From: an uncultured Prevotella sp.
GTDB lineage: Bacteria; Bacteroidota; Bacteroidia; Bacteroidales; Bacteroidaceae
DNA length: 7,782 bases
NCBI GenBank assembly: GCA_902477645.1
Contig: CABSIA010000145.1
Span: forward strand, 1-7,782
Reading direction: 5' to 3'
Part shown: piece after piece, positions 1 through 5,092 of the stretch
Position numbering within the stretch: the first letter of the stretch is position 1
Layout: each line of letters begins with the position of its first letter
Notes under the pieces: model-generated
Told to the model about the DNA's origin: nothing
Seen by the model: only the letters and a program-made list of their open reading frames with translations
Databases searched by the model: none
Made by a program: the position numbers and the translations under genes

Positions 1-66
1 CCCCTTCCCCCCGGTGGGGGGACTTCCCAATTTGCAATACCCCCCACCGGGGGGTAGGGGGGCTCT
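1..66. repeat. C/G-rich palindromic repeat inside the aminotransferase gene
   Basis: Bases 1-21 and 40-60 are inverted copies of each other with one mismatch (base 6 against base 55), separated by an 18-nt spacer (22-39). Each arm is itself nearly palindromic: six C, then GGT or ACC, then six G. The right arm runs on through more G and ends near GGCTCT (61-66). The matching left extension would be outside the window, so the element is probably longer than shown. It looks like a dispersed Bacteroidetes intergenic palindrome, but here it sits within a reading frame. A 7-nt direct repeat ATTTGCA occurs in the spacer (30-36) and just outside the element (69-75), 39 nt apart, which keeps frame and could be a target duplication or chance. 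Whether it is multicopy cannot be seen from one window. Confidence 0.75.
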
Positions 67-576
67 GTATTTGCAGCCATGAGCCTGTGCGTTGTCTTCA
101 AAGAGCAGCAGGTTGTGGCGCTTGCAGATTTCGGCAATCAGAGGTGTCATGGCGCAACGGCCGTAAAGGTGGACAATCATTATAGCCTTGGTTCGCTCAG
201 TAATTTGGCTCTCTATTTTTGTGCTGTCAATCTGCAATGTCGACAGATCCGGCTCCACAGGAACGGGGACAAGACGGCTGTCTGTGATAGCCAAAATCGT
301 GGCTATGTAGGTGTTGGCGGGAACTATAACCTCGTCACCCTCTTTGAGCCGTCCCAGCTCAATATACGCGCGCAACATCAGGCGCAGGGCATCCAGCCCG
401 TTGCCGCATGCGATGCAGTGTTTTGTGCCGGTATATTGTGCGTATTCCGCTTCAAAACTGCTGACGGCAGAACCTTGCAGATACCATCCGCTGTCAACAA
501 CCCGCCGCACAGCCTCACGGATTTCATCGGCGTGCATGGCGGTTATTTTTTTCAGACTAAGATAATCGATTTTCAT
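1..576 (-). CDS. DegT/DnrJ/EryC1/StrS-family sugar aminotransferase, N-terminal part (FdtB/QdtB-like), cut by the left window edge
   Basis: This is the first 192 codons of a PLP-dependent aminotransferase that would move an amino group to C3 of a dTDP-3-keto-6-deoxyhexose in the cytoplasm. Family features seen are the N-terminal MKIDYLSLKK, GWYLQGSAVSSFE (30-42), the CGNGLDAL phosphate-binding region (57-64), EVIVPANTYIAT (82-93), VHLYGR (135-140) and EDNAQAHG (160-167), where D161 should pair with the pyridine nitrogen and Q164 pack on the cofactor. The catalytic lysine (usual FYPGKNLG motif) would lie beyond base 1. The ATG at 576 overlaps the stop of the upstream GNAT gene by ATGA, which fixes the start. 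After GCKY (167-170) the usual family sequence is replaced by a Pro/Gly-rich stretch (RAPLPPGGGYCKLGSPPTGG) encoded by a palindromic repeat. The frame stays open to the edge, so the gene may be intact with an insertion or may be broken just outside. The family is certain. The FdtB-type role is inferred from its neighbours. Confidence 0.9.
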   Translation of the reverse strand, partial: MKIDYLSLKKITAMHADEIREAVRRVVDSGWYLQGSAVSSFEAEYAQYTGTKHCIACGNGLDALRLMLRAYIELGRLKEGDEVIVPANTYIATILAITDSRLVPVPVEPDLSTLQIDSTKIESQITERTKAIMIVHLYGRCAMTPLIAEICKRHNLLLFEDNAQAHGCKYRAPLPPGGGYCKLGSPPTGGKG

Positions 577-1511
577 AGTTCCCATTCGTAAGAGTCGTAG
601 CATACGCCCCGGCCGCCGAAGCCCTGTTTCTGGAAAATCAGCGGAGCGTTGAGATAAGCGCCGCCCTGTTCGGTAGATTTACCGAAGTCGAAGTATCGGC
701 AATGGGCGTATTCGTTGTTTATTATACTGTGGAACAGCAGGTCGAGGGCACCGTTGGCTTTTCCTTCTGGAGATGCTGATATATACTGTGTGTGAACAAT
801 GTCAGACATTATGTAGACAATTGTGCCGCCGACAACTGTGCCGTTGAGACGGGCTACATGAAGCCTGATGTTGTTTGGAAAACGTGACATCAGCAGCTGC
901 ATTTCTGAAACGGAATGTACAGGATGAGCATTGTAACGGGAGCTGAGGTTGTTTTCGAGAACTGTCCAAAAACTGGCAATGTCTGTACTCTCCTCAATTG
1001 CGATGCCTGCGGCGAGTGCCTTTCTGACTCCCGATTTTCTGGACTCTGTAAAACGTGGGCGGTCTGCCATGGCTATTGTCGATGAAATGTCGCGCGAGCG
1101 CAGCCGGGCTTTGCAATCCCAAGTCAGGGCGTAGAGATCTTCCTCGGTTGGCAGGCGGTGGTAAATCCAGGGGATAGCCTTGTAGATAACCTTTTTGACT
1201 CCATTCCCGCGCAGCAGATTGTTGGCAAGAGAAAACATTCCGATAACATCCTCTACCGTTGCTTTTTCGTCAACTAAAAGTCCTCCGTACGTGAGTCCCT
1301 GATGCGACCATGCCGTTGTCCCATCTATATTCAGGGGCAGCAATGCTCTAATGGAGCCTTTGCGCCGGAACACTATGGAATGGTCTGTGAAACGGTCGGC
1401 GTGGTAGTCCATGTAGCCACGGTTGAAAAGAAACGTGGCATTGCGGGCACGGGCTACAAAGGCGTTCCATTCGTCGCACATTTGGGGCGTATATATTTCA
1501 GTCTCGAACAT
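573..1511 (-). CDS. FemAB-like / GNAT-superfamily acyltransferase, candidate amino-sugar N-acyltransferase
   Basis: This 312-aa cytoplasmic protein has the pattern of the FemAB-like GNAT family (Acetyltransf_6 type), with two GNAT-like halves. The diagnostic part is C-terminal: LNGTVVGGTIVY (222-233), then HTQYISASPEGK (240-251), GALDLLFHSII (254-264), and YFDFGKSTEQGGAYLN (273-288), closing with LIFQKQGFGGRG (291-302). The N-terminal half includes FLFNRGYMDYHADRF (27-41) and RALLPL (55-60), also usual for the family. It starts 30 nt after the isomerase stop, and its TGA overlaps the aminotransferase ATG (ATGA). Placement between a 3,4-ketoisomerase and a DegT aminotransferase suggests that it acylates the amino group of the dTDP-3-amino-3,6-dideoxy sugar, a step done in characterised Fuc3NAc and Qui3NAc pathways by a left-handed beta-helix enzyme (FdtC, QdtC). 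That role is inferred. Family members can also transfer aminoacyl groups, so the donor is unknown. Confidence 0.85.
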   Translation of the reverse strand: MFETEIYTPQMCDEWNAFVARARNATFLFNRGYMDYHADRFTDHSIVFRRKGSIRALLPLNIDGTTAWSHQGLTYGGLLVDEKATVEDVIGMFSLANNLLRGNGVKKVIYKAIPWIYHRLPTEEDLYALTWDCKARLRSRDISSTIAMADRPRFTESRKSGVRKALAAGIAIEESTDIASFWTVLENNLSSRYNAHPVHSVSEMQLLMSRFPNNIRLHVARLNGTVVGGTIVYIMSDIVHTQYISASPEGKANGALDLLFHSIINNEYAHCRYFDFGKSTEQGGAYLNAPLIFQKQGFGGRGVCYDSYEWEL

Positions 1512-1541
1512 TAATTTTATTTTTTAGAAGACAATCCCTCT

Positions 1542-1970
1542 TTATTCTTTATTTTTTCCAGCCTCCTTCTGGACATATTCCAGAAAGCTGTCGTAGTCAC
1601 GAATATAGTCGTCTTCTTCGAAATGCTCAGAGGCAAGCACAAGGCACACTGCCCCCGATGAGAAATTCTCGAGAGTACGCCATATTCCAGTGTCTACGAG
1701 CAGTCCCTGCCACGGCAGATTGAGATGATGGGGCTGCTTGTTTCCCTTGCCGTCGTCGAGCGTCACCGTAAACGAGCCGCTGACGGCGATGATAAACTCA
1801 AGGCATTGGCGGTGCGCATGTCCGCCACGGCTCTCGCCGGCCGGCACGTCGTAAGTCCAGTAAACCCTTTTTACCTCAAACGGAACTTGGTTTAGTTGTT
1901 CCGCAACGGTGAGGTTGCCACGTGGGTCACAAATCTTCGGCAGCTGTATGATTTTTCCTAATTGTGTCAT
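1542..1970 (-). CDS. fdtA: dTDP-4-dehydro-6-deoxyglucose 3,4-ketoisomerase (FdtA/QdtA, WxcM-like cupin)
   Basis: This 142-aa protein matches the usual length (about 135-145 aa) of the small cupin-fold isomerases that shift the keto group of dTDP-4-keto-6-deoxyglucose from C4 to C3. Visible hallmarks are DPRGNLTVAEQ (15-25), PFEVKRVYWTYDV (30-42), the RGGHAH active-site motif (48-53) with H51 and H53 as likely acid/base residues, GSFTVTLDDG (65-74), then AVCLVLASEHFEEDDYIRDY (107-126). FdtA (galacto product, Fuc3N route) and QdtA (gluco product, Qui3N route) are close relatives that differ at a few active-site positions. R17 looks FdtA-like, while R98 after W97 looks more like QdtA, judged from memory of those enzymes. 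The stereochemistry is therefore left open and the symbol means the family. The start is 14 nt downstream of the 33-bp inverted repeat, and no other in-frame ATG is close upstream. Confidence 0.92.
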   Translation of the reverse strand: MTQLGKIIQLPKICDPRGNLTVAEQLNQVPFEVKRVYWTYDVPAGESRGGHAHRQCLEFIIAVSGSFTVTLDDGKGNKQPHHLNLPWQGLLVDTGIWRTLENFSSGAVCLVLASEHFEEDDYIRDYDSFLEYVQKEAGKNKE

Positions 1971-1984
1971 TTTTTATGTGAGGT

Positions 1985-2092
1985 TGTAGGGCCGCTATGT
2001 ATAGCGGCCGCAAGCAATGTTTCTAATATCATAAACAATCTGTTTCATGGTTGTGTTTGTTGCTTGCGGCCGCTATACATAGCGGCCCTACA
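1985..2092. repeat. Paired palindromic element: 33-bp perfect inverted repeat with 42-nt spacer
   Basis: Bases 1985-2017 and 2060-2092 are exact reverse complements over 33 nt, separated by an AT-rich 42-nt spacer (2018-2059). Each arm contains its own hairpin, GGCCGCTAT / ATAGCGGCC, with a 2-nt centre, so each could fold alone or both could pair into one long stem. This two-copies-head-to-head layout resembles REP/BIME repeats or a very small MITE. It starts 7 nt after the purT stop and ends 14 nt before the fdtA start, so it fills almost the whole purT-fdtA gap. No T-run follows either arm in the direction of transcription, so a classical Rho-independent terminator is not supported. A role in mRNA processing, stability or partial attenuation between purT and fdtA is possible but only inferred. 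Confidence 0.9.
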
Positions 2093-2098
2093 GCTATC

Positions 2099-3280
2099 TT
2101 ATTTCTTCATATAAGGGTCTGTGCCCAATACTGTGGCAGCAAGCCGCTTTGCCTTGTCGCGCAGACAACCGGTGCCATTTTCGACTTCGCCATAGCAAAG
2201 CACAACTCCCATACGGCGGCCGAAATGAGCCTCCTGCTTTCCGAAAATGCGGATGCGTGTATGGTCTTCTTTCAGGGCGTCAACAAAATTGTAGGGCAAC
2301 GGCTCGTTAGTCTCTGACGGAGACAATACAACGGCGCTTGCTCCGGCGTGCTCAAGGTGAATTCCTGCTATAGGCAATCCCATGACGGCACGGAAATGAA
2401 GCTCAAACTCGCTGAGGTTTGTTGTGTGTCCGAGAGTAACCATGCCTGTGTCGTGGGGACGTGGAGAAAGCTCGCTGAATATCACCTCACCCTGCTTTGT
2501 GAGGAAGAACTCAACACCCCAGATACCGGCACCGGTCAAAGCTTTTGTAACCTCGTCGGCTATGTGCTGTGCCTGTTTCAGGGCCTCATCTGGAATAGCA
2601 AAGGGCTGCCAGCTCTCACGGTAGTCGCCGCCTTTCTGAACATGTCCGATTGGCGGGCAGAAAAGGGTTGGCCCGTTCTGTTGTGTTACGGTGAGCAGAG
2701 TGAACTCAGAGTCGAAATCAATAAATTCCTCAATGATAACCTCCTTTACATCGCCACGGCTGCCTTCCATGGCCTCGTTGAAAGCCTGCTGAAGCTCGTC
2801 ATCGTTGTGGACATAGCTCTGCCCGTGGCCGGATGATGACATCAGCGGTTTTACAACGCACGGGAAACCAATTTCATCGGCAGCAGCCTTGAACTCTTCG
2901 AATGTCTTGGCATAGAAATATTTTGCCGTACGCAGTCCGAGCTCTTTTGCCGCAAGGTCACGTATGGCGCGGCGGTTCATGGTGTAGTTTACGGCCTTTG
3001 CGCTTGGCACCACCTGTATGCCCTGTTTCTCGTAGTCGAAGAGGCGCTCGGTGCGTATGGCCTCAATCTCCGGAACGATAATATCTGGATTGTGTTTGGC
3101 TACTACTGCATCGAGGGCATTGCCGTCGAGCATAGAGAAAACCTCACGCTCGTCAGCAACCTGCATTGCAGGCGCATTGTCGTAGCGGTCGCAGGCTATG
3201 ACGTACTGTCCGGCACGTTTGGCGGCGATAACAAATTCCTTGCCCAGTTCGCCAGAGCCTAAAAGCAATATTTTTTTCAT
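2099..3280 (-). CDS. purT: Formate-dependent phosphoribosylglycinamide formyltransferase (GAR transformylase 2)
   Basis: PurT uses ATP and formate to formylate glycinamide ribonucleotide, the third step of purine synthesis, without folate. The 393-aa product matches the family length (E. coli PurT is 392 aa). Seen in order are the N-terminal LLLGSGELGKE (6-15), the preATP-grasp part with EIEAIRTERL (71-80), the ATP-grasp segment FPCVVKPLMSSSGHGQS (139-155), EEFIDFDSEFTLL (184-196), the metal-binding acidic residues in WGVEFF (E257) and FSELSPRPHDTGMVT (E270 within 268-282), and a C-terminal lid domain ending in GTDPYMKK. The ATG overlaps the rmlB stop as ATGA, so it is translationally coupled to a nucleotide-sugar gene. 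That partner is unusual for purine synthesis. All motifs look intact, so true PurT activity is the best call. Confidence 0.96.
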   Translation of the reverse strand: MKKILLLGSGELGKEFVIAAKRAGQYVIACDRYDNAPAMQVADEREVFSMLDGNALDAVVAKHNPDIIVPEIEAIRTERLFDYEKQGIQVVPSAKAVNYTMNRRAIRDLAAKELGLRTAKYFYAKTFEEFKAAADEIGFPCVVKPLMSSSGHGQSYVHNDDELQQAFNEAMEGSRGDVKEVIIEEFIDFDSEFTLLTVTQQNGPTLFCPPIGHVQKGGDYRESWQPFAIPDEALKQAQHIADEVTKALTGAGIWGVEFFLTKQGEVIFSELSPRPHDTGMVTLGHTTNLSEFELHFRAVMGLPIAGIHLEHAGASAVVLSPSETNEPLPYNFVDALKEDHTRIRIFGKQEAHFGRRMGVVLCYGEVENGTGCLRDKAKRLAATVLGTDPYMKK

Positions 3281-4410
3281 CTTGCAGAATACATGTTTTC
3301 GTAATACTTCTGATAGTCACCGCTTGTCACGTTGTCGAGCCATTCCTGATTGTCGAGATACCAGCGTACGGTTTTTTCAATACCTTCCTCAAACTGCAGG
3401 CTCGGCTCCCAGCCAAGCTCACGCTGCAGTTTTGTTGAGTCTATAGCGTAGCGGGCATCGTGGCCGAGGCGGTCGGTAACGAATGTGATGAGGTCAAGGT
3501 CTTCGCCCTCTTTGCGTCCGAGCAGGCGGTCTACGGTTTTTATGACAACTTTTATTATGTCAATGTTTTTCCACTCGTTAAATCCGCCGATATTGTAGGT
3601 CTCGGCAATCTTGCCCTTATGGAAAATAAGGTCTATGGCACGTGCGTGGTCTTCTACGAAAAGCCAGTCTCTTACGTTCTCGCCTTTGCCGTATACGGGC
3701 AATGGCTTGCGGTGGCGTATGTTGTTGATAAATAGTGGAATAAGTTTTTCCGGGAACTGATAAGGTCCGTAGTTGTTAGAGCAGTTTGTTACCACTACAG
3801 GCATTCCGTAGGTGTCGTGGAACGCACGAACGAAATGGTCGCTCGATGCCTTAGATGCAGAATATGGAGAATGCGGATTATATTTTGTTGTCTCAAGGAA
3901 AAACTCGTCACCGTAAGCCTCGTGGTGCTCAGACGATGAGGCTTTGGTTGTAAACGGAGGCTCTATGCCCTCAGGGTGGGTCATCTGCAGTGCGCCGTAG
4001 ACCTCGTCGGTAGAGATATGGTAGAAACGCTTGCCCTCATATTTCTCAGGCAGCGACTCCCAATAGAGTTTTGCAGCCTGAAGCAGTGTCAGGGTTCCCA
4101 TCACGTTTGTACGTGCAAAGGTAAATGGGTCCTTTATGCTGCGGTCAACATGGCTCTCGGCGGCAAGGTGAATGATGCCGTCAACCTTCTCGTCCTGCAT
4201 GAGCTGGTAGAAAGCGTCGAAGTCGCAGATGTCCATTTTTACGAACTTGTAGTTAGGCTTGTTCTCAATGTCTTTGAGGTTTGCCAAGTTTCCCGCATAC
4301 GTCAGCTTATCGAGGTTGATGATGCGGTATTCTGGATACTTGTTTACGAAAAGGCGCACTACGTGGCTGCCAATAAAGCCTGCGCCGCCAGTGATGACAA
4401 TTGTTTTCAT
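3277..4410 (-). CDS. rfbB: dTDP-glucose 4,6-dehydratase
   Basis: RmlB/RfbB converts dTDP-glucose to dTDP-4-keto-6-deoxyglucose, the branch point for dTDP-rhamnose and for the 3-amino sugars made by the downstream genes. The 377-aa protein is an extended short-chain dehydrogenase: the NAD-binding GGAGFIGSH (8-16), NLDKLTYAGNL (32-42) with D34 for the adenosine ribose, MDICD (59-63), HLAAESHVDRSI (81-92), the dehydratase signature STDEVYG (133-139) with catalytic T134, D135 and E136, and YxxxK (Y183, K187). NNYGPYQFPEKLIP (212-225) and NVRDWLFVEDH (245-255) are substrate-side motifs. It is longer than enterobacterial RmlB because of an insert around 146-178, which Bacteroidetes members commonly have. 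It lies 18 nt after the small membrane-protein array and overlaps purT by ATGA. The gene is also called rmlB. Confidence 0.97.
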   Translation of the reverse strand: MKTIVITGGAGFIGSHVVRLFVNKYPEYRIINLDKLTYAGNLANLKDIENKPNYKFVKMDICDFDAFYQLMQDEKVDGIIHLAAESHVDRSIKDPFTFARTNVMGTLTLLQAAKLYWESLPEKYEGKRFYHISTDEVYGALQMTHPEGIEPPFTTKASSSEHHEAYGDEFFLETTKYNPHSPYSASKASSDHFVRAFHDTYGMPVVVTNCSNNYGPYQFPEKLIPLFINNIRHRKPLPVYGKGENVRDWLFVEDHARAIDLIFHKGKIAETYNIGGFNEWKNIDIIKVVIKTVDRLLGRKEGEDLDLITFVTDRLGHDARYAIDSTKLQRELGWEPSLQFEEGIEKTVRWYLDNQEWLDNVTSGDYQKYYENMYSAR

Positions 4411-4428
4411 ATCGGTATATTTTTTATT

Positions 4429-4632
4429 TTAATTTCTTCTTCTTTTCTTTCTCTGGTAAATATCTATCAAACGCATGCTGATACCCAAGGCAATGCCTTC
4501 TAAAATACGATATACCCAATTGGTATTCTTAATATTGTCTCCAGTAATCCACTCTATAAGTAATAAGCCCATTACGAATGCTGTGGCGAACCAAAGAACG
4601 TAACGGCAATGCCTGAAGAATTGATTATTCAT
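4429..4632 (-). CDS. Small two-helix membrane protein, copy 3 of a tandem paralogue array (unknown function)
   Basis: This 67-aa protein is not recognised. It is the most divergent of three tandem relatives. It shares with them a cysteine near the N-terminus (C9), YVL (11-13), a first hydrophobic helix (about 11-29), the TGD loop (30-32) followed by N and W39, and a second hydrophobic helix (about 42-57) ending in DIYQ. It ends in a strongly basic tail, KKRRRN, where the other two copies have MEKHNLK. By the positive-inside rule both ends should be cytoplasmic with the short TGD..W loop outside. It starts 13 nt after copy 2 and ends 18 nt before rfbB. Its conserved skeleton across three copies makes it very likely to be a real gene despite its size. 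Confidence 0.75.
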   Translation of the reverse strand: MNNQFFRHCRYVLWFATAFVMGLLLIEWITGDNIKNTNWVYRILEGIALGISMRLIDIYQRKKRRRN

Positions 4633-4645
4633 ATAGTTGTGTTTC

Positions 4646-4840
4646 TTATTTTAGATTATGCTTCTCCATGTAAATGTCCATTAACAGGAAAATAATGCTA
4701 AATCCCAAGCCTGATATGATTTTATCCAGCCAGTCGAATTCCTTAAAATCGCCAGTAACCAGATAAATAAGGCTGTTTAAAATGATATAAACAGCGGTAC
4801 AAGCAAGCACAAAGCCGCAATATTTCTGAAACTTTTTCAT
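4646..4840 (-). CDS. Small two-helix membrane protein, copy 2 of a tandem paralogue array (unknown function)
   Basis: This 64-aa protein has the layout MKKFQKYCGFVLA, helix 1 (about 9-28), the loop TGDFKEFDW (29-37), helix 2 (about 40-56) and the C-terminal DIYMEKHNLK. Its last ten residues differ from copy 1 only by D for N at the first position. At the DNA level the 3' ends of copies 1 and 2 (4853-4885 and 4645-4677) match at 31 of 33 bases, so this duplication looks fairly recent. Conserved features are C8, a short aromatic/VL patch, TGD, an acidic-aromatic loop and the tryptophan. The N-terminal lysines and C-terminal K/H predict both ends inside the cell. No function is assigned. A membrane modulator, an immunity-like protein or a subunit of a small membrane complex would all fit. 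Confidence 0.78.
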   Translation of the reverse strand: MKKFQKYCGFVLACTAVYIILNSLIYLVTGDFKEFDWLDKIISGLGFSIIFLLMDIYMEKHNLK

Positions 4841-4853
4841 GTTGGTAAATATC

Positions 4854-5051
4854 TTATTTTAAATTATGTTTCTCCATGTAAATGTTCAAACATAGAATCA
4901 TTACGCCTGCCAATACACCAGTAATCAACTTTTCAACCCAATCGAACTCTGCCATATTATCGCCTGTTATCAAATCCAAAAGGGAAGATGTAATGATATA
5001 TGCAGTTCCATAAGCAAGCACGTAGCCGCAGTTTTTTAGAACCTTTTTCAT
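4854..5051 (-). CDS. Small two-helix membrane protein, copy 1 of a tandem paralogue array (unknown function)
   Basis: This is the first copy in transcription order, 65 aa, starting MKKVLKNCGYVLAYG. The first hydrophobic helix spans about 9-28, the loop TGDNMAEFDW covers 29-38, the second helix about 41-57, and the C-terminus is NIYMEKHNLK. It shares C8, YVL, TGD, FDW and the basic ends with copy 2. The start is 13 nt beyond the relict phosphodiesterase tail and about 40 nt after the lipoprotein stop. The spacing from copy 1 to 2 and from copy 2 to 3 is identical (13 nt), as expected for unit-wise tandem duplication. The AGGAG motif upstream is about 24 nt from the ATG, too far for a good ribosome site. 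No known family was recognised. Confidence 0.78.
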   Translation of the reverse strand: MKKVLKNCGYVLAYGTAYIITSSLLDLITGDNMAEFDWVEKLITGVLAGVMILCLNIYMEKHNLK

Positions 5052-5064
5052 AATATTTCGTTTT

Positions 5065-5091
5065 TTAGTGGTGTTCTCCTAATGTAAGAAT
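5065..5091 (-). pseudogene. Relict 3' end of a metallophosphoesterase gene (8 codons plus stop)
   Basis: Directly after the lipoprotein stop codon, in another frame, the minus strand reads ILTLGEHH followed by TAA. The intact phosphodiesterase upstream ends VITLGEHSK and then TAA. The shared part includes a 16-bp perfect match. A nine-codon match to the very end of a neighbouring gene, at the same place relative to the stop codon, is best read as the leftover of a partial duplication or as the displaced original end of the gene after an insertion. It has no start of its own and would not be translated. Confidence 0.55.
5072..5087. repeat. 16-bp direct repeat, left copy
   Basis: TGTTCTCCTAATGTAA occurs here and again at 5711-5726, in the same orientation and 639 bp apart. 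The two copies bracket the lipoprotein gene. This copy lies in the gap between the lipoprotein and the small-protein array and is part of the relict phosphodiesterase tail. The match stops sharply on both sides. Confidence 0.9.
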
Positions 5092-5092
5092 G

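Noticed and set aside
1..62. G-quadruplex from the G-runs of the left palindrome
   Set aside because: Only three long G-runs lie near each other on one strand, and the pairing C-runs beside them favour a hairpin.
79..591. A 170-codon plus-strand open frame
   Set aside because: It is the antisense shadow of the aminotransferase. The minus strand gives clear family motifs over the same bases and an ATGA-coupled start.
1985..2092. Inverted repeat as a Rho-independent terminator
   Set aside because: Neither arm is followed by a T-run in the direction of transcription, and the downstream genes have no visible promoter of the Bacteroidetes TAnnTTTG type in the gap.
2348..2836. A 162-codon plus-strand open frame
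   Set aside because: It lies fully within purT, which matches its family along the whole length. The antisense protein has no recognisable features.
3976..4503. A 175-codon plus-strand open frame
   Set aside because: It is antisense to rfbB and to copy 3 of the small membrane proteins and crosses their junction, as a chance frame would.
4645..4885. Repeated segment around TTCTCCATGTAAATG as a separate DNA element
   Set aside because: The two copies are the 3' ends of two paralogous genes and the match keeps the reading frame, so gene duplication explains it.
4887..4894. TATGTTTG on the minus strand, matching the Bacteroidetes -7 promoter pattern
   Set aside because: It lies inside copy 1 of the small membrane proteins, and no matching upstream -33 TTTG was found. 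A chance match in AT-rich coding sequence is more likely.
5072..5087. AGGAG within the 16-bp repeat as a ribosome-binding site
   Set aside because: It is about 24 nt before one start codon and about 35 nt before the other, and the right copy is explained by the coding sequence of the phosphodiesterase.
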